Below, piece after piece: positions 1 to 10,311 of a stretch of 64,000 nt of DNA. Source of the stretch: Streptomyces diastaticus subsp. diastaticus (lineage in GTDB: Bacteria > Actinomycetota > Actinomycetes > Streptomycetales > Streptomycetaceae). Numbering within the stretch: position 1 is the first letter of the stretch; each line of letters begins with the position of its first letter. The notes under the pieces are model-generated. The model was not told the DNA's origin. It saw only the letters and a program-made list of their open reading frames with translations, and did no database searches. A program made the position numbers and the translations under genes. Where the stretch lies: NCBI RefSeq assembly GCF_011170125.1, contig NZ_BLLN01000003.1, positions 2,056,501 to 2,120,500 on the forward strand, written 5' to 3'.

Positions 1-2
1 CG

Positions 3-848
3 GCCGTCCTGGCATCCAGGCTGCTCCCCGAGGATCTCGTCGAGCTCGCCACGTACTACCTTGCCAAGGCCCAGCGCGACCTCGGACTGACCGACGACTC
101 GCGCCGGGGCATGCAGCGCGTCGCCGAGGCCGGAGGCCGCCTGGCCCTTGCCGCAGGACGCGGCCTGGCACACCTCAGCCGCCTGTCGGGAGACTTTCCT
201 GCGGCCATGGAAGCCGCCGGGCGACTGGGCTGGCCGGGGCGCCACCAGCGGGTGCTGGGCGACGTGTGGTGGGTGCAGGGAGACATGGACCGGGCGGCAG
301 CCGCCTACCTGGCCGACCGCAGCGAGGCGGAACAGCACGCAGTCGCAGGCGAGAGGGCGATGGTCCAGGCGCATCTTGCCTTCGCCGTCGCCTTCACCGA
401 TCCCCTGCGGGCCGATGACGAACTCGACCTGGCCGAGCGGCTGCTGTCGCCCCTCAGCCTGCGCTCCACCGAGCTGACCGCACGTATCGCCGCCCTCGTA
501 CGCGATGCCGGGTTCGCCGCAGACCTGCCGGGGCGGGCCGCTGTCCTTCTCGCCGAGATCGGCGTCTCCGGCGTCTCCTACGCCGCAGCCAAGCTCCAAC
601 TGGCCCTGTGCTTCCACCACGCCGTCCTCGCTGCCCACAACGATCTCGCGGCCGGCATCGCCCGCCTGCGCGAGCTCACGCAGAGCGGCGACTACACCTA
701 CTACGTCGACATCGCGCACTTCATGGCCGGCCTCCCGCTCCCCGAACAGTCCGCGCGGGCACGGTGGATCGACGGGGAAGGGCGCACCCGCGAGCGGTGG
801 CGGAACATCGTGATCAGGCGCCGTCAGCTCCTGGACACTGCCCGCTGA
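3..848 (+). CDS. TPR-like helical protein, C-terminal part
   Basis: The reading frame is open from the window edge, so the N-terminus is missing and 281 residues are visible. The protein is Ala/Leu-rich and almost all helical. Short repeated blocks such as LALAAGRGLAHLSRLSGDF and GDMDRAAAAYLAD resemble tetratricopeptide units. No catalytic motif or membrane segment is visible. It ends RRRQLLDTAR and is followed by a hairpin terminator. In actinobacteria such C-terminal helical repeats are often attached to regulators or NTPases, but the head of this protein is outside the window, so its function is unknown. Confidence 0.55.
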   Translation, partial: AVLASRLLPEDLVELATYYLAKAQRDLGLTDDSRRGMQRVAEAGGRLALAAGRGLAHLSRLSGDFPAAMEAAGRLGWPGRHQRVLGDVWWVQGDMDRAAAAYLADRSEAEQHAVAGERAMVQAHLAFAVAFTDPLRADDELDLAERLLSPLSLRSTELTARIAALVRDAGFAADLPGRAAVLLAEIGVSGVSYAAAKLQLALCFHHAVLAAHNDLAAGIARLRELTQSGDYTYYVDIAHFMAGLPLPEQSARARWIDGEGRTRERWRNIVIRRRQLLDTAR

Positions 849-869
849 CAGACGACGATCGCGCGCCGG

Positions 870-893
870 GCAGACGGCATCCGGGCCGTCTGC
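870..893 (+). terminator. Hairpin terminator
   Basis: A perfect 9-bp inverted repeat (GCAGACGGC and GCCGTCTGC) with a 6-nt loop lies 22 nt after the stop of the preceding gene. There is no T-tract, which is common for actinobacterial terminators. Confidence 0.5.
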
Positions 894-984
894 GACCAGG
901 AGTTCGTCCGCCCGCGGTCTCGGACCAGGCGCATATGGTCCCTCGAATGGCGATGGTGCGGAAGTGCGACCGGAAGGGAGTGGC

Positions 985-1602
985 GTGGAGAATCGGTTCG
1001 CGGGCGGCTGCGCGTCGTGCTCGGTGTGGGTGTCGGCGGGCGGCGGGTTTCTCGGCAAGGGTCTCGAGGGAGGCTGGGAAGTGCGGTGTGCGACCTGCCA
1101 GTACGTGGATGAGCGTGCTGCGGCCGACGACTTCGACCCGGAGGTCATCGAGCTGCCGACGGTGCCGCCGCCCGGCAGCGCCACCACCGTGGCCCTGCGC
1201 GTCCTCACGCTGAGCCGGGAGTGCTGGGCCTGCGGAAAGGACACGGTGTGTCTGATCGGCCTGTACCCGCAGCGGCCCGGCCGCGGCTTCGCCGGGCTGT
1301 TCACCACGGACAACGCCAGAACGATGGCGCTGGTGCGGCGGCTGCTCCAGCAGCACGGTCATGGTCCTCTGGCCGCGACCGTCAAGAGTCGCTACAGCAG
1401 GACCATGCGCGAGCGGCAGTTGTCCAACGGATGCGGTCACTGCGACGCGCTGCAGGGCAACTTCCCCGTCCACGACGAGGCAATGGGCCGCGTCGCCGCG
1501 GGCGGCGTGGACGGGCTGGACACGTTGTTGATCGCGTCTTGCCCGGTGCTGGAGTGGCAGGCCATCGTCCACGACAACAGCGGCGGCGTGATAGCCATCT
1601 GA
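985..1602 (+). CDS. Cysteine-rich hypothetical protein
   Basis: This 205-residue protein has several CxxC-type pairs: CASC near residue 8, CATC near 33, CWAC near 79 and CGHC near 149. They suggest one or two zinc-ribbon folds. I do not recognise the family. An upstream in-frame GTG at 964 exists, but GTG 985 is preceded by GGAAGGGAG at good spacing and is the better start. It converges on the tniQ-like gene to its right and may be cargo of the Tn7-like element. Confidence 0.6.
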   Translation: MENRFAGGCASCSVWVSAGGGFLGKGLEGGWEVRCATCQYVDERAAADDFDPEVIELPTVPPPGSATTVALRVLTLSRECWACGKDTVCLIGLYPQRPGRGFAGLFTTDNARTMALVRRLLQQHGHGPLAATVKSRYSRTMRERQLSNGCGHCDALQGNFPVHDEAMGRVAAGGVDGLDTLLIASCPVLEWQAIVHDNSGGVIAI

Positions 1603-1670
1603 GACGGCCGCTCCAGATCGTCCTGTTCTCGCCAAGTGGTCCTCGGCGACGGGAACGGGCAGTTTGCGGA

Positions 1671-2825
1671 TCACTGCGCAGGACGGTGCACCTTGCGCGC
1701 GATGGCCTCGTACGCGCCGATGCCGATCGCACGGCGAGCGAGCTGTGCATACCGGGGGCTGGCCCGGACCCAGTCGGTGCGGTCAAAGGCGAAGGACCGC
1801 TCACGCCGCTGCGGCCCGTCGGAGGGGAGTACGGGAGCGAGAACGGCTGACGGGTCCGCCGAGGTGACCATGTGGTGGGCGATCCGAACGCCCGCGGCCA
1901 TCAGCAGCGGGTCGAACGGATCCTTCGTCCCCCACACTCCGTAGACATATGCGTAGGGAAGCCCGTCCCGTCTCGTCGCGAACTTGCCGAAGCGTCTGCG
2001 TACCGCGGGGTCGGCGTCCTCCAGGTGCTCCAGACGTCCGAAGCGCAGGGCAACGGCCACCATCGTGCGCAAGTCGGTGAGAGCCTGCCGGGCAGCGGCA
2101 CCGCAGTGGGCCGGTGCGTCGAGGAGACCGTTCACGTACTGCTGTGCGGCAGACACGCGGGTGTCCTCAACGGCGATAGCACGGGCTGTGCCCAGATCGG
2201 CCCCGCACCGGCGGCTGTAGCCCTCCGTATGGCCCGGATGGCTGCGAGAAGGGCGGGACCCGGCCTGTATCAGAGCAGTGCAACCGGATGTGAGAGGGCC
2301 GCGCCTGGGCGCGACGGCGTTCTGGCATGCCGGGCAGACGCCTGTCAGATAGCAGTGGTGCCGGGGGCACGTGAACGTCCATGGCAGGTGCCAGTCGATC
2401 GACCACCGCCCGTGCTCGCGCACGCACGTGGGGCAGTAGGCGATGAACTGGCGGTAGACGAACTGCCTGGACAGCATCCCCTGCGGAGACACGGGCCTCA
2501 GCTCGTCCGGGGACGGGACATCCGCCCCCAGAGCGGCGGGCTGATAGCGCCGCAGGGTGAGGCGGAGGGAAGCAGCCGGCTGGATGCCGGTAGCGGCTTG
2601 GATGCGGGCGGCGGTGGCGTCCGAGATCCAGTGGGTCAGGTTCTGCAGCTGTGAACCGGTGGAAGGGCCGGCGGCCATCAGCCCGAGGGCAGCGGCGGTG
2701 CGCGAGCGGGTGAGGCCGAGCGCGGCGGTGTTGTGGTCGACCCAGCTGAGCAGGGCCTCGTCCGGCAGCGGCAGTTGGACCAGTGCCATACGGCGGGGCA
2801 TCCCGATGCCCATCAGCGCTCGCAC
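1671..2825 (-). CDS. TniQ-family protein 1
   Basis: TniQ proteins link target-site recognition to the TnsC ATPase in Tn7-like transposition. The N-terminus has the family signature: PRRMALVQLPLPDEALLSW, then a helical segment. A zinc-finger region follows around residues 130-170, with YCPTCVREHG, WTFTCPRHHCYL and GVCPACQ. The C-terminal half is helical and less conserved. At 384 residues it is a normal size and has no internal lesion. The first three candidate Met codons are close together (MRALMGIGM), so the exact start is uncertain. It overlaps the end of the upstream tniQ-like gene by 13 bp, suggesting one transcript starting near the XRE gene. Confidence 0.8.
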   Translation of the reverse strand: MRALMGIGMPRRMALVQLPLPDEALLSWVDHNTAALGLTRSRTAAALGLMAAGPSTGSQLQNLTHWISDATAARIQAATGIQPAASLRLTLRRYQPAALGADVPSPDELRPVSPQGMLSRQFVYRQFIAYCPTCVREHGRWSIDWHLPWTFTCPRHHCYLTGVCPACQNAVAPRRGPLTSGCTALIQAGSRPSRSHPGHTEGYSRRCGADLGTARAIAVEDTRVSAAQQYVNGLLDAPAHCGAAARQALTDLRTMVAVALRFGRLEHLEDADPAVRRRFGKFATRRDGLPYAYVYGVWGTKDPFDPLLMAAGVRIAHHMVTSADPSAVLAPVLPSDGPQRRERSFAFDRTDWVRASPRYAQLARRAIGIGAYEAIARKVHRPAQ

Positions 2826-3986
2826 AGGACTGTGGCGGAGGCCGCGGTGGGAGAGCGTCGCTTCAGTGACGGGGCGAGGCCGGGGCCGGAGTATTTGGCC
2901 ACGTCCATGACGGTCTCGATTCGGGCGGTGTTCTCACGGGTGGCAAAGCGCAAAGGACTACTGTGCCACGCCCTGCGCAGCGCGACGATCGCGGTCGAAT
3001 GGGGATCACGGGACAGACCCGCCACCGCGTCGGCCGCCGCCAGGGGGTCCTCGCCGAAGACGATGCGGGCGGCCGTGCGGATCACCGCCGCGTGGACCAG
3101 CACGGGCAGTCCCCGCAGCTCCGCGGACGTGAAACGGCGACCGGCCGTACCGTCGTGGGCCCGGCAGTAATCCGCGAAGGCCTCGCGCACCACGGCGTCG
3201 GCGCCGTCGAGGTGCTCGGGGTGCGCGGTGAACAGGGCGAGGCAGGCCATTGCCCACAGGTCCTGGAAGAGGCCGAAGGGCTCTGGGCGCTGCTCTGCGG
3301 GGGCGTGCAGCGCGTCCCAGAGCCGCTGCTGGAGCGCGAGGAGTTCGTTGTCCTGCACGGGGACAGTGGGCAACTCCCGCGCAGGGGCGCTGCATTGTCC
3401 CCACTGCGTGCTGTTCGGCAGAGGTGTGCGGTGGGGTGCGTCGAGTACAGGATTGGTGCGGTGTGCGGTGTGCGGTGAACGCCCGTCCGCAGGTGGGACA
3501 GGCCTCGACGAGGTAGCAGCGATGGGTGGGGCAGACGAAGACCCAGGGCAGTTGCCAGGCCAGCAGCCAGCGTCCGCCGGAGATGTCCGCGCAGCGCGGG
3601 CACAGTCGCAGCGCGTTCGGGTCGATCCACCACTTCAGCAGCGTGTGGCGGGTCGTCTCGTCCACCCAGCGTGAGCCGAGCGGGTGCAGCACGGTGCCGC
3701 GATAGCGGTGCCAGAACATCTCGGCGACCTGGGACTCGGTGAGCGCCGTTGCGGCCCGGATCCTGGCGACCTTCGCGGCATGAGGGTGATACAGCGCCGA
3801 GCCGTGCGCCAGCGGGTAGAGGGACCCCTCACCCGCCAGGACGCCGGTGATCTGCGCGGTCTGCGGGCGGGTGAGGCCGCCGTGCTCGGCGGACATGATG
3901 TTCAGCCAGCTCAGCAGGGCTTCCCCCGGCAAGGGTTCGACGACCAGCGCGAGGCGTCTGGGCAGTCCGAGGTCCTGTTTGCTCAA
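2813..3986 (-). pseudogene. TniQ-family protein 2, broken by a 7-bp repeat expansion
   Basis: The N-terminal part from 3986 is a clear TniQ: PRRLALVVEPLPGEALLSW, then LCPRCADISGGRW, FVCPTHRCYLVEACPTCGR. The frame is lost just after FTAHRT. The C-terminal half continues in another frame (ELPTVPVQDNELLALQQRLW and onward) to a stop at 2813. The shift falls in a tract of three tandem 7-bp units at 3457-3477. Removing one unit restores one reading frame through HRTNPVLDAP into the C-terminal half. It could be a decayed gene or a gene switched on and off by slippage. Confidence 0.75.
3457..3477. repeat. Three tandem TGCGGTG units
   Basis: TGCGGTG occurs at 3457-3463, 3464-3470 and 3471-3477. The unit length is not a multiple of three, so gaining or losing one unit changes the tniQ reading frame. 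With two units the tniQ-2 frame is continuous; with the three seen here it is not. Confidence 0.85.
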
Positions 3987-3993
3987 CGGGGTT

Positions 3994-4266
3994 CTACGCG
4001 GTGAGCGGCCGGCCGACGTTGTCGGGCAGCAGTTCGTGCACGGAGACGCCGAGCCCGTCGGCGATGGCGTACAGGCGGTCCACCGAGACGCTGTGCCGGG
4101 CGCTTTCCACCTCGGCGTAGAAGGAGCGGTCCAGCCCGGCGGCCTTGGCGGCGGCGGTCTGTGTCAGCCCTGCTCGTATGCGTACCTCGCGCACGCGGTG
4201 CCCGAAGGCGATGCGGCGCTCAGCGGCGAGGTCACTGGTGGTCGGCACAGGAAAACGGTAATGCAT
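3994..4266 (-). CDS. XRE-family helix-turn-helix regulator
   Basis: This 90-residue protein carries one Cro/CI-type helix-turn-helix: HRVREVRIRAGLTQTAAAKA, then DRSFYAEVESARHSVSVDR and IADGLGVSVHELL. It sits between oppositely oriented tniQ genes and directly beside an 18-bp perfect palindrome. It probably represses both its own promoter and the rightward tniQ-tnsABC operon. No ribosome binding site precedes the ATG, because the palindrome starts only 5 nt upstream. The transcript may be leaderless, or translation may start at an internal GTG. Confidence 0.85.
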   Translation of the reverse strand: MHYRFPVPTTSDLAAERRIAFGHRVREVRIRAGLTQTAAAKAAGLDRSFYAEVESARHSVSVDRLYAIADGLGVSVHELLPDNVGRPLTA

Positions 4267-4271
4267 CCATG

Positions 4272-4289
4272 TGTAGGATATATCCTACA
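4272..4289. promoter_or_regulatory. Perfect 18-bp palindrome, likely XRE operator
   Basis: TGTAGGATA is followed directly by its reverse complement TATCCTACA. A TAGGAT hexamer, a common streptomycete -10 element, is present on each strand, so the site can be operator and part of divergent promoters at once. It lies in the 71-bp gap between the XRE gene and tniQ-3. Confidence 0.7.
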
Positions 4290-4337
4290 AAGCGGTGCGG
4301 GGAGGCCGCTGAGCTGTGCTTTTACGGGGGGTGGGGT

Positions 4338-6182
4338 GTGTCCGCAGCGGAGTCCTTGCGTGTCTCGGCACCGTCATCCGTGCCGCGGCCGGACCATGTC
4401 GCCGAGTCGGCGGTCCGGAGCGGTCCTCCGCGTGCTCTGCCCACCGCCGGGCCGCGACGGATGGCCCTGGTGGGTCTGCCGGAGGAAGGCGAGGCGCTTG
4501 CCTCGTGGGTGGACCGGCTGGCCGCTGATCACATGGTGCCGCCCGGAATGATCGGCCAGGCACTCGGGCTGCAGGCCCGGACCACCATCGGGGCCGAATT
4601 CCATCCCGTGTTCTACGGCATCGTCCCCACCCTCATCACGCTGGCCCATATCCGTCAGGCGACCGGGATCCGCCCCGCGGCGGTCCAGGCGATGCACCTG
4701 TCCCGCTACGCGGGCACGGCCTTGGACCTGAGCGGCATCGACCTCGCGGACGAGCGGTCCGTGAACGCGATCAACCGGCAGGGATAGGCCCTGCTGTTCG
4801 CGTCCCGGGCCTGTCCGCCCTGCCTGGCCGAGAGCGGGGGCGTGTGGCAGCTGGCCTGGCGGCTGGGGGCGGTAGCCGTGTGCCCCGTGCACCGGGTACG
4901 GCTGGTGGAGATATGCCCGCGGTGCGGGATCCGGCTGCGGCAGGGGCTGCGGAGCCGCTCGCGCGGCCTGTCGAAGCGGTTCCGCACCGACCCGGTCCTC
5001 TGCGGCAACTTCCACGCGGGAACCCGCTGCCCCCAGGACATCCGCGATCTTCCCGCCGAGCTGCTGCCGCCCCAGCTCGCCACCTGGCAGAGCCGCATCC
5101 TGAAGGTCGCCGACGGCGATACGCCCCGGATCGGCGGCCAGGCGGTGAGCGGCTGGGAATGGTTCACCGCCCTGTCCTCCCTGGCCGCGGTCATCCGCTT
5201 CGCCGCTCCGCTCTGCCCGCTGGTGGACACCCTGGCGGTGCCCGAGAGCGCCCGCCGGGAACTGGCCACCGCGACGAGCCGGCGGTCGGCGGGCGGCTTC
5301 GCCTCCGCCCTGCGCACGATGCCCCCGAGCGTGGAGCTGACCCTCGCGGTGCTGGCCGCCGTCGAGCCGGTCCTCAGCGCGACCAGCCCGGATGCTGTCG
5401 CAGAGGCCATGGAGCCGTGGGCGAAAGCGGCCGTGGCCCGCCGCCGCAAGGTCAAGCACAACCCGCTGCGCAACCTTCCCTTGCCCGGCCCCTTGTCCCG
5501 GGCGTACGAACAGGCCATCCCGCCGCTGTCTAGGGTCGCCGGAGCGGCGCGTACCGTCACCGTCCCCGCGGTGCTCAGCCTTGATCACATTCCGCAGCTG
5601 CTCGACGAGGGCGACTACACCGATCTCGTCGAGCGGCACCTGCCGGGCACCGCACCGGCCAGCGGGCGGCGCCTGGCCGCACTGGCCCTGGCCCGCCTGG
5701 CCGGTGCGGACAGTTGGGCCGCCGCCGCCCGCGCCCTGGAGATGGACGCGCACAGGGCTGCCCGGGTCGCCGATGTGGTCGTGCGCCGCATCACCGACAC
5801 CGGCACGTTCTGGCAGGCGATCGCCCAGGCCGGAGCGCGGCTGCTGCGGCGCGGAGCGGTCGACTACGCCCGCCGCCGCCGCGTCCTGGCCCACCTTCAC
5901 GAGATCCCGCACCCCGTGCTGTTCGCCGCCTACCGCCCCCTGGGCCTGCCCGTCACCCCCCGCCGTCAACGCAGCGCGGCGATCTGGGTGTGGACGACCC
6001 TGACCGGCGGCGACGCCCGTGACGCCCCCGCGTACGCCGCCGACAGCCACGCGAACACCGAATCGGTGGCCGAGAACTGGCGCCGCTTCCGCACCCGCCT
6101 CCCGCCGTCCGTCGCCGACGCCCTGACCGCGTACGGCACGGACCTTCTGACCCGACACCCCCACCAAGGAGCAGACTTGTGA
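4338..6182 (+). pseudogene. TniQ-family protein 3, split by an in-frame TAG
   Basis: One frame runs from GTG 4338 (after a G-rich SD-like tract) to 6182, about 614 codons. It is interrupted once, at TAG 4785-4787. Before the stop is the TniQ N-terminus (RRMALVGLPEEGEALASWVD). After it the same frame continues ALLFASRACPPCLAESGG, then WQLAWRLGAVAVCPVHRVRL and ICPRCGIRLRQ, the TniQ zinc-finger region, and a long helical C-terminus. The residue at the stop fits Trp (TGG to TAG). The second part could be re-initiated at GTG 4842 as a 446-residue protein. Its stop overlaps the tnsA start. Confidence 0.75.
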
Positions 6183-6955
6183 GCCCTCCGTCTGCCCGTA
6201 CGCGACCGCTGCGCCGGATCGTCCCGTCATCGGCACAGGTACGGCTGACCGTCACCAGCCTCGATGCCGGCACCGACATACCGGTCACCCGCACGCTGGA
6301 CCAGGCCGCCGAGGTGGCGTTCGAACACTGCCCGCCGATCCGGCGCATCCCGCACTACATCGGGCAGAAGCACACCCCCGGCTGGTTCTGGTCCGCCACC
6401 ACCAGCACTCTGCTGGGCTACGAGAGCTACCTGGAGTCGCAGTGGCTGACGCTGTACGACTTCGACAAGGACATCGTCGGCATCTCCACCCAGTCCCTGA
6501 TCTTCGACGGGGTCGGCGTGGGCGAGGTGTGGGAACACACCCCGGACGTCTTCTGCCGCCGCTCCGACGGCACCGCGCTGCTGGTCGACGTCAAGAACCC
6601 CCGCCTCCTGGGCCACCCCGACGTCCTCCTACAGGCGAGACGCACCCGTGAGGCGTGCGAGGAACTCGGCTGGGACTACCACCTGGTGGGCGACGTCGAG
6701 GCCCAGCGATTCGCCAACATCTCCTGGCTCGCCGGCTACCGCCGCCCCCTGTACGCCGGGGCCGATCTCGCCGACCGGCTGATCGCCCTGGCTGAGCGGC
6801 CGGTGGCCGCCGAGCAACTGCTCAGCTTCATGGACGAGCCGGACCTCGCCTTCCCCGTGCTGTGCCACCTGCTGTGGCATCACCGCCTGATCTGCAACCT
6901 CGATGCGCCCCTGCGGGCCTCCACTGCCATAACCGCCGCGAAGGACCTCTCATGA
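6179..6955 (+). CDS. tnsA: TnsA-like endonuclease
   Basis: TnsA-type proteins cut the 5' ends of Tn7-like elements and share a restriction-endonuclease fold. Visible elements are an acidic helix (GYESYLESQWLTLYDFD), the central HTPDVFCRR and LLVDVKNPRLL, giving the E-D-x-K catalytic pattern. The protein has 258 residues, typical for the family. GTG 6179 overlaps the upstream TGA and follows AAGGAG. Its own stop overlaps an ATG at 6952 that should start tnsB, so the genes are translationally coupled. No lesion is seen. Confidence 0.8.
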   Translation: MSPPSARTRPLRRIVPSSAQVRLTVTSLDAGTDIPVTRTLDQAAEVAFEHCPPIRRIPHYIGQKHTPGWFWSATTSTLLGYESYLESQWLTLYDFDKDIVGISTQSLIFDGVGVGEVWEHTPDVFCRRSDGTALLVDVKNPRLLGHPDVLLQARRTREACEELGWDYHLVGDVEAQRFANISWLAGYRRPLYAGADLADRLIALAERPVAAEQLLSFMDEPDLAFPVLCHLLWHHRLICNLDAPLRASTAITAAKDLS

Positions 6956-9106
6956 CCACCGCCCCCGGCCCCCGGCCGCCGCCCGCCTGAAGCTGAGCGA
7001 CTGGATCGAATGGGAGGACGAATCCCACCAGGTGATCGGCTTCCTCGACACCGCTGTACGGCTGCGCTCCCAGGGCGGTTCTTTCCAGATCGTCCTTACC
7101 GCCGAACTGCTCGCCGATCCCACCTTCCGCACTGCCGATGCCGCCGCAGGTCCCGAGGTCCCCGTGCGGGAGAACGTGGTGACCCTCAGTCCCGGCGCCC
7201 TCCTGGACGGTCTTCCCGACACCGAGATCGAACGCGTCACCGAGCTCGAGGGCCATCTGCTTGAAGCCACCACCGGCTACCGGTCCGTGACCGCGCAGGC
7301 CGAGGGCGCCGACCCGCACCCTGATTTCCACCCCGATCTCCCCGCGCGTCAGCGCATCGCCCGCAAGGCGAAGGAACTGGGGATGACCGACCGGCGGTTG
7401 TGGGATGTGCTCGGCGCATGGCGGGCGGAGGGGCTGTGGGCCCTGGTCGACCGGCGCAAGCACAAGGTCTCCAACCCGCTCGCCGGTGTCGACGCCAAGA
7501 TCATCGAGGCGATCCTCGACCAGCACGCCGCCGAGATCGAGGACTCCACGGGCACCCTCGACCGCTTCCACCGGCGCGTGCAGAACCGCTTGGACGCCAA
7601 GCACGGCGCAGGTGCCGTGCGGCTGCCCTCCCGGGCCACCTTCCACCGCTACACCCAGCTCCTCCTCAAAGGCCGGCACACCTTCGGCGCCTCCACCACC
7701 CGCCGCACCACTGCCCAGCAACCCGACCGGATCTTCGGGCACCTGATCGCCCACCGGCCCGGCGAAGTCGTCCTGATGGACTCCACCCCGCTCGACATCC
7801 GCGCCTGGGACCCGGCCACCGACACCACCCACGGCGTCGAACTCACCGTGGCCCTCGACCTGGCCACCCGCTCGCTGCTGTCCTGGCGGATCACCCCTGA
7901 GGCCACCAAAGCCGTCGACGTCGGTCTGCTGCTGATCGATGCCATGACACCCGAGCCGATGCGGCCCGGCTGGGCCGACCGATTGCGCTACCAGATGGCC
8001 CGTATCCCGCTGCCCCGCAAGCTCGACTACCACCAGCGGCTCGCCGACGGTGCCGCACGCCCCGTGGTCTTCCCCGAAACCCTGATCATCGACCACGGCA
8101 AGCAGTTCGATTCCGACGTCGTCCACCGCGCCTGCACCCGGCTCGGCATCAATCTGCAACTGGGCCGCAAAGGAAAGCCGACTGACAAACCGCAGGTCGA
8201 GGCCGTGTTCGCCACGATCAACAATCAGTTCAGCAAGCACGTCGCCGGTTACAAGGGCAACGACGTCGTTCACCGCGGCAAGAACGTCGAGCAGGCCGCC
8301 CGATGGTCGATCCCCGATCTCGAAGATCTCTTTGCCGAATATGTCGTCTCTGTCTACCAGCGCCGCCGCCATGACGGCCTGATCATGCCCGGCTTCCCCG
8401 ACCTTCGGCTCTCCCCGAACGAGGCGTACTCCCTGGCCGTGGCCCGCAGCGGCTACGTCGCATGCCCGACCGACCCCGAGCTCTACTACGAGTTGTTGCC
8501 CATCCAGTGGCGCACCATCCAGCCCTACGGCGTCGAATACCAGTACCTCACCTACGACGCGGACATCCTCTACCGCTATCGCAAGTCCACCTCCCCCTAC
8601 CCGGGCGGGAAATGGCCGATCCGCATCGACCCGCGCAACGTGCTCCACGCCTACTTCCAGGACCCCGCCGACGGCGCCTGGCACGTACTGCGCTGGACCC
8701 ACGCCGGTAGCGACCATGTGCCGTTCACCGACGTCACCCTGCGCGAAGCCATCCGCCTGGTGACCGCCCGCCGCGGCAACCCGGACAACCAGGACGAAGT
8801 CGCGGACCCCCTACGAGAGTTGCAGAACCGCACCGATGCCCCGGAAACCGGACCACCACCGACCGGCGCAGGCGAGTGCGGGATGCCGAACGCGCCCGCA
8901 CCGTCGCCCGCGACCAGCACCGCGCCGCCGAGACCGCCCACGAGACAGGCGCCTCCCGCCTGGACAGCCTCCCCTCGCTCAAGGCCGTCCCCGACGTTGA
9001 TGACGATTCCGACGACGAGGCACCCACTCGGCCGCACCGCTTCGACCTCGGAGACCTCGGCACCCTCCCCGTCTGGTCACCCGGCGACGAGACGCAGGAA
9101 GGCTGA
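6952..9106 (+). pseudogene. tnsB: TnsB-like DDE transposase with two frameshifts
   Basis: The rve-type catalytic core is intact, with the three acidic positions in VVLMDSTPLD, LIIDHGKQFDSD and KPQVEAVFATINNQF. Two shifts flank it. The coupled ATG 6952 reads only 12 codons to TGA 6988, although the true frame is already present alongside (RLKLSDWIEWEDESHQVIG). Between about 8841 and 8875 the frame leaves the natural C-terminus (VRDAERARTVARDQHRAAET to GDETQEG, stop 9106). It instead runs into tnsC, giving one open frame from GTG 7032 to 10256. Either the gene is dead or it makes an N-shortened TnsB-TnsC fusion. Confidence 0.75.
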
Positions 9107-9108
9107 CA

Positions 9109-10256
9109 TGATCCACCCCGGATTCTCCGAGCCTCGCACCAAAGAGGAATGGCGGGCCTACTTGGCCGCCATCGAACACTCACCGCGGATGCCCGCCATG
9201 CCGACCTGGGCCGCCTACCAGGCCATGGACGAAGCCGAGCGGGAAGTCTTCAACGAGGCCCGCGACGACTACCACTCCGCCTTCATCATCTTGCGCACCC
9301 CGCCGATGGACCGCATCCACGCGCAGATCACCAAGAAGCTCAAGCTAAACAAGGGTGCCCCGGCCGGGGCACGCCCGGGCATCGTCATCGACGGGCCACC
9401 CACGGTCGGCAAGTCCACCCTGGTCAAGACCTTCGCCGCCGACTACGAGATGGGACTGCGCCGCAAGTTCCCCGAACGCTTCGATGCGGCTGGCCCCGAC
9501 TACATCCCCGTCGTCTACATCAGCGTCCCGGCCGGGGCCACCCCCAAGATGCTCTCCGCCGCCATCGCCGAATACATGAACCTGGAACTCCCCCGTACCG
9601 GTGCGACCAGCACCGAAATCACCACCCTGGTCCTCAAAGCCCTGCGCAAGTGCGGCACCCAGCTGGTCATCATCGACGACATCCACTTCCTCGACGTCTC
9701 TGCCAAGGACGGCCGCCTGGCCAACGACCACCTCAAGAACCTCGCCAACTTCTGCGCGGCCACCTTCGTCTACACCGGCGTCGAAGTCCTCAAGTCCGGC
9801 CTCTTCCTCGAGGGCCGCAGCCCCGTAGATGAGCCGCCCGTGCACACCACGGCGGGCACTACTGAGGGGCCTGCGGGACGCGCCACCCAGACCTCCGGCC
9901 GCTTCACCCTGTTCCAGCTCGACCGCTTCAAAATCGACACCCTCACAGCGGCCCGCGAATGGGCCCTCGTCGTGAAGTCCATGGAGGAGGAACTCGGCCT
10001 GTTCAAGCACAAGCCCGGCTATCTCGACTGGGAACACCTCCACGACCGCACCGGCGGCAGTATCAACAGCCTCTCGATCCTCATCCGGGAAGCGGCCTTG
10101 GACGCGGTGGCTACCGGCAGCGAACGCATCACGAAGAAGATCACGAACCAGATCGTGCTGCCCCGCGCCAGCGAAGAGTTCTACCGCAGCAAGCGCAAGC
10201 GCCGCCGGAACCCGCCACCGCCCCAGAGCGCAGAAGGCGAAGCCGAGGCGATCTGA
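9109..10256 (+). CDS. tnsC: TnsC-like AAA+ ATPase
   Basis: TnsC is the regulator that joins target selectors such as TniQ to the TnsAB transposase. This 382-residue protein has a Walker A (GPPTVGKST, about residue 90) and a Walker B (LVIIDDIHFLD), followed by the expected sensor region (FVYTGVEVLKSG). The basic C-terminal tail SKRKRRRNPPPP is typical of a TnsB/DNA-contacting end. ATG 9109 follows GGAAGG and starts 2 nt after the natural tnsB stop. Because of the tnsB frameshift it is also the tail of a longer open frame. Confidence 0.85.
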
Positions 10257-10276
10257 CCTCCGCCCGCACGGAAACT

Positions 10277-10311
10277 GCGCAGGAGCCAGGGGCCGCACCC
10301 GGCTCCTGCGC
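10277..10311 (+). terminator. Hairpin terminator after tnsC
   Basis: GCGCAGGAGCC pairs with GGCTCCTGCGC (11 bp, 13-nt loop), starting 20 nt after the tnsC stop. Confidence 0.65.

Noticed and set aside
6828..8717. A 629-residue minus-strand frame opposite tnsB
   Set aside because: It is Gly/Val/Asp-rich, has no domain, and mirrors the codon pattern of tnsB. Similar antisense frames oppose virB4, tcpH and dnaB.
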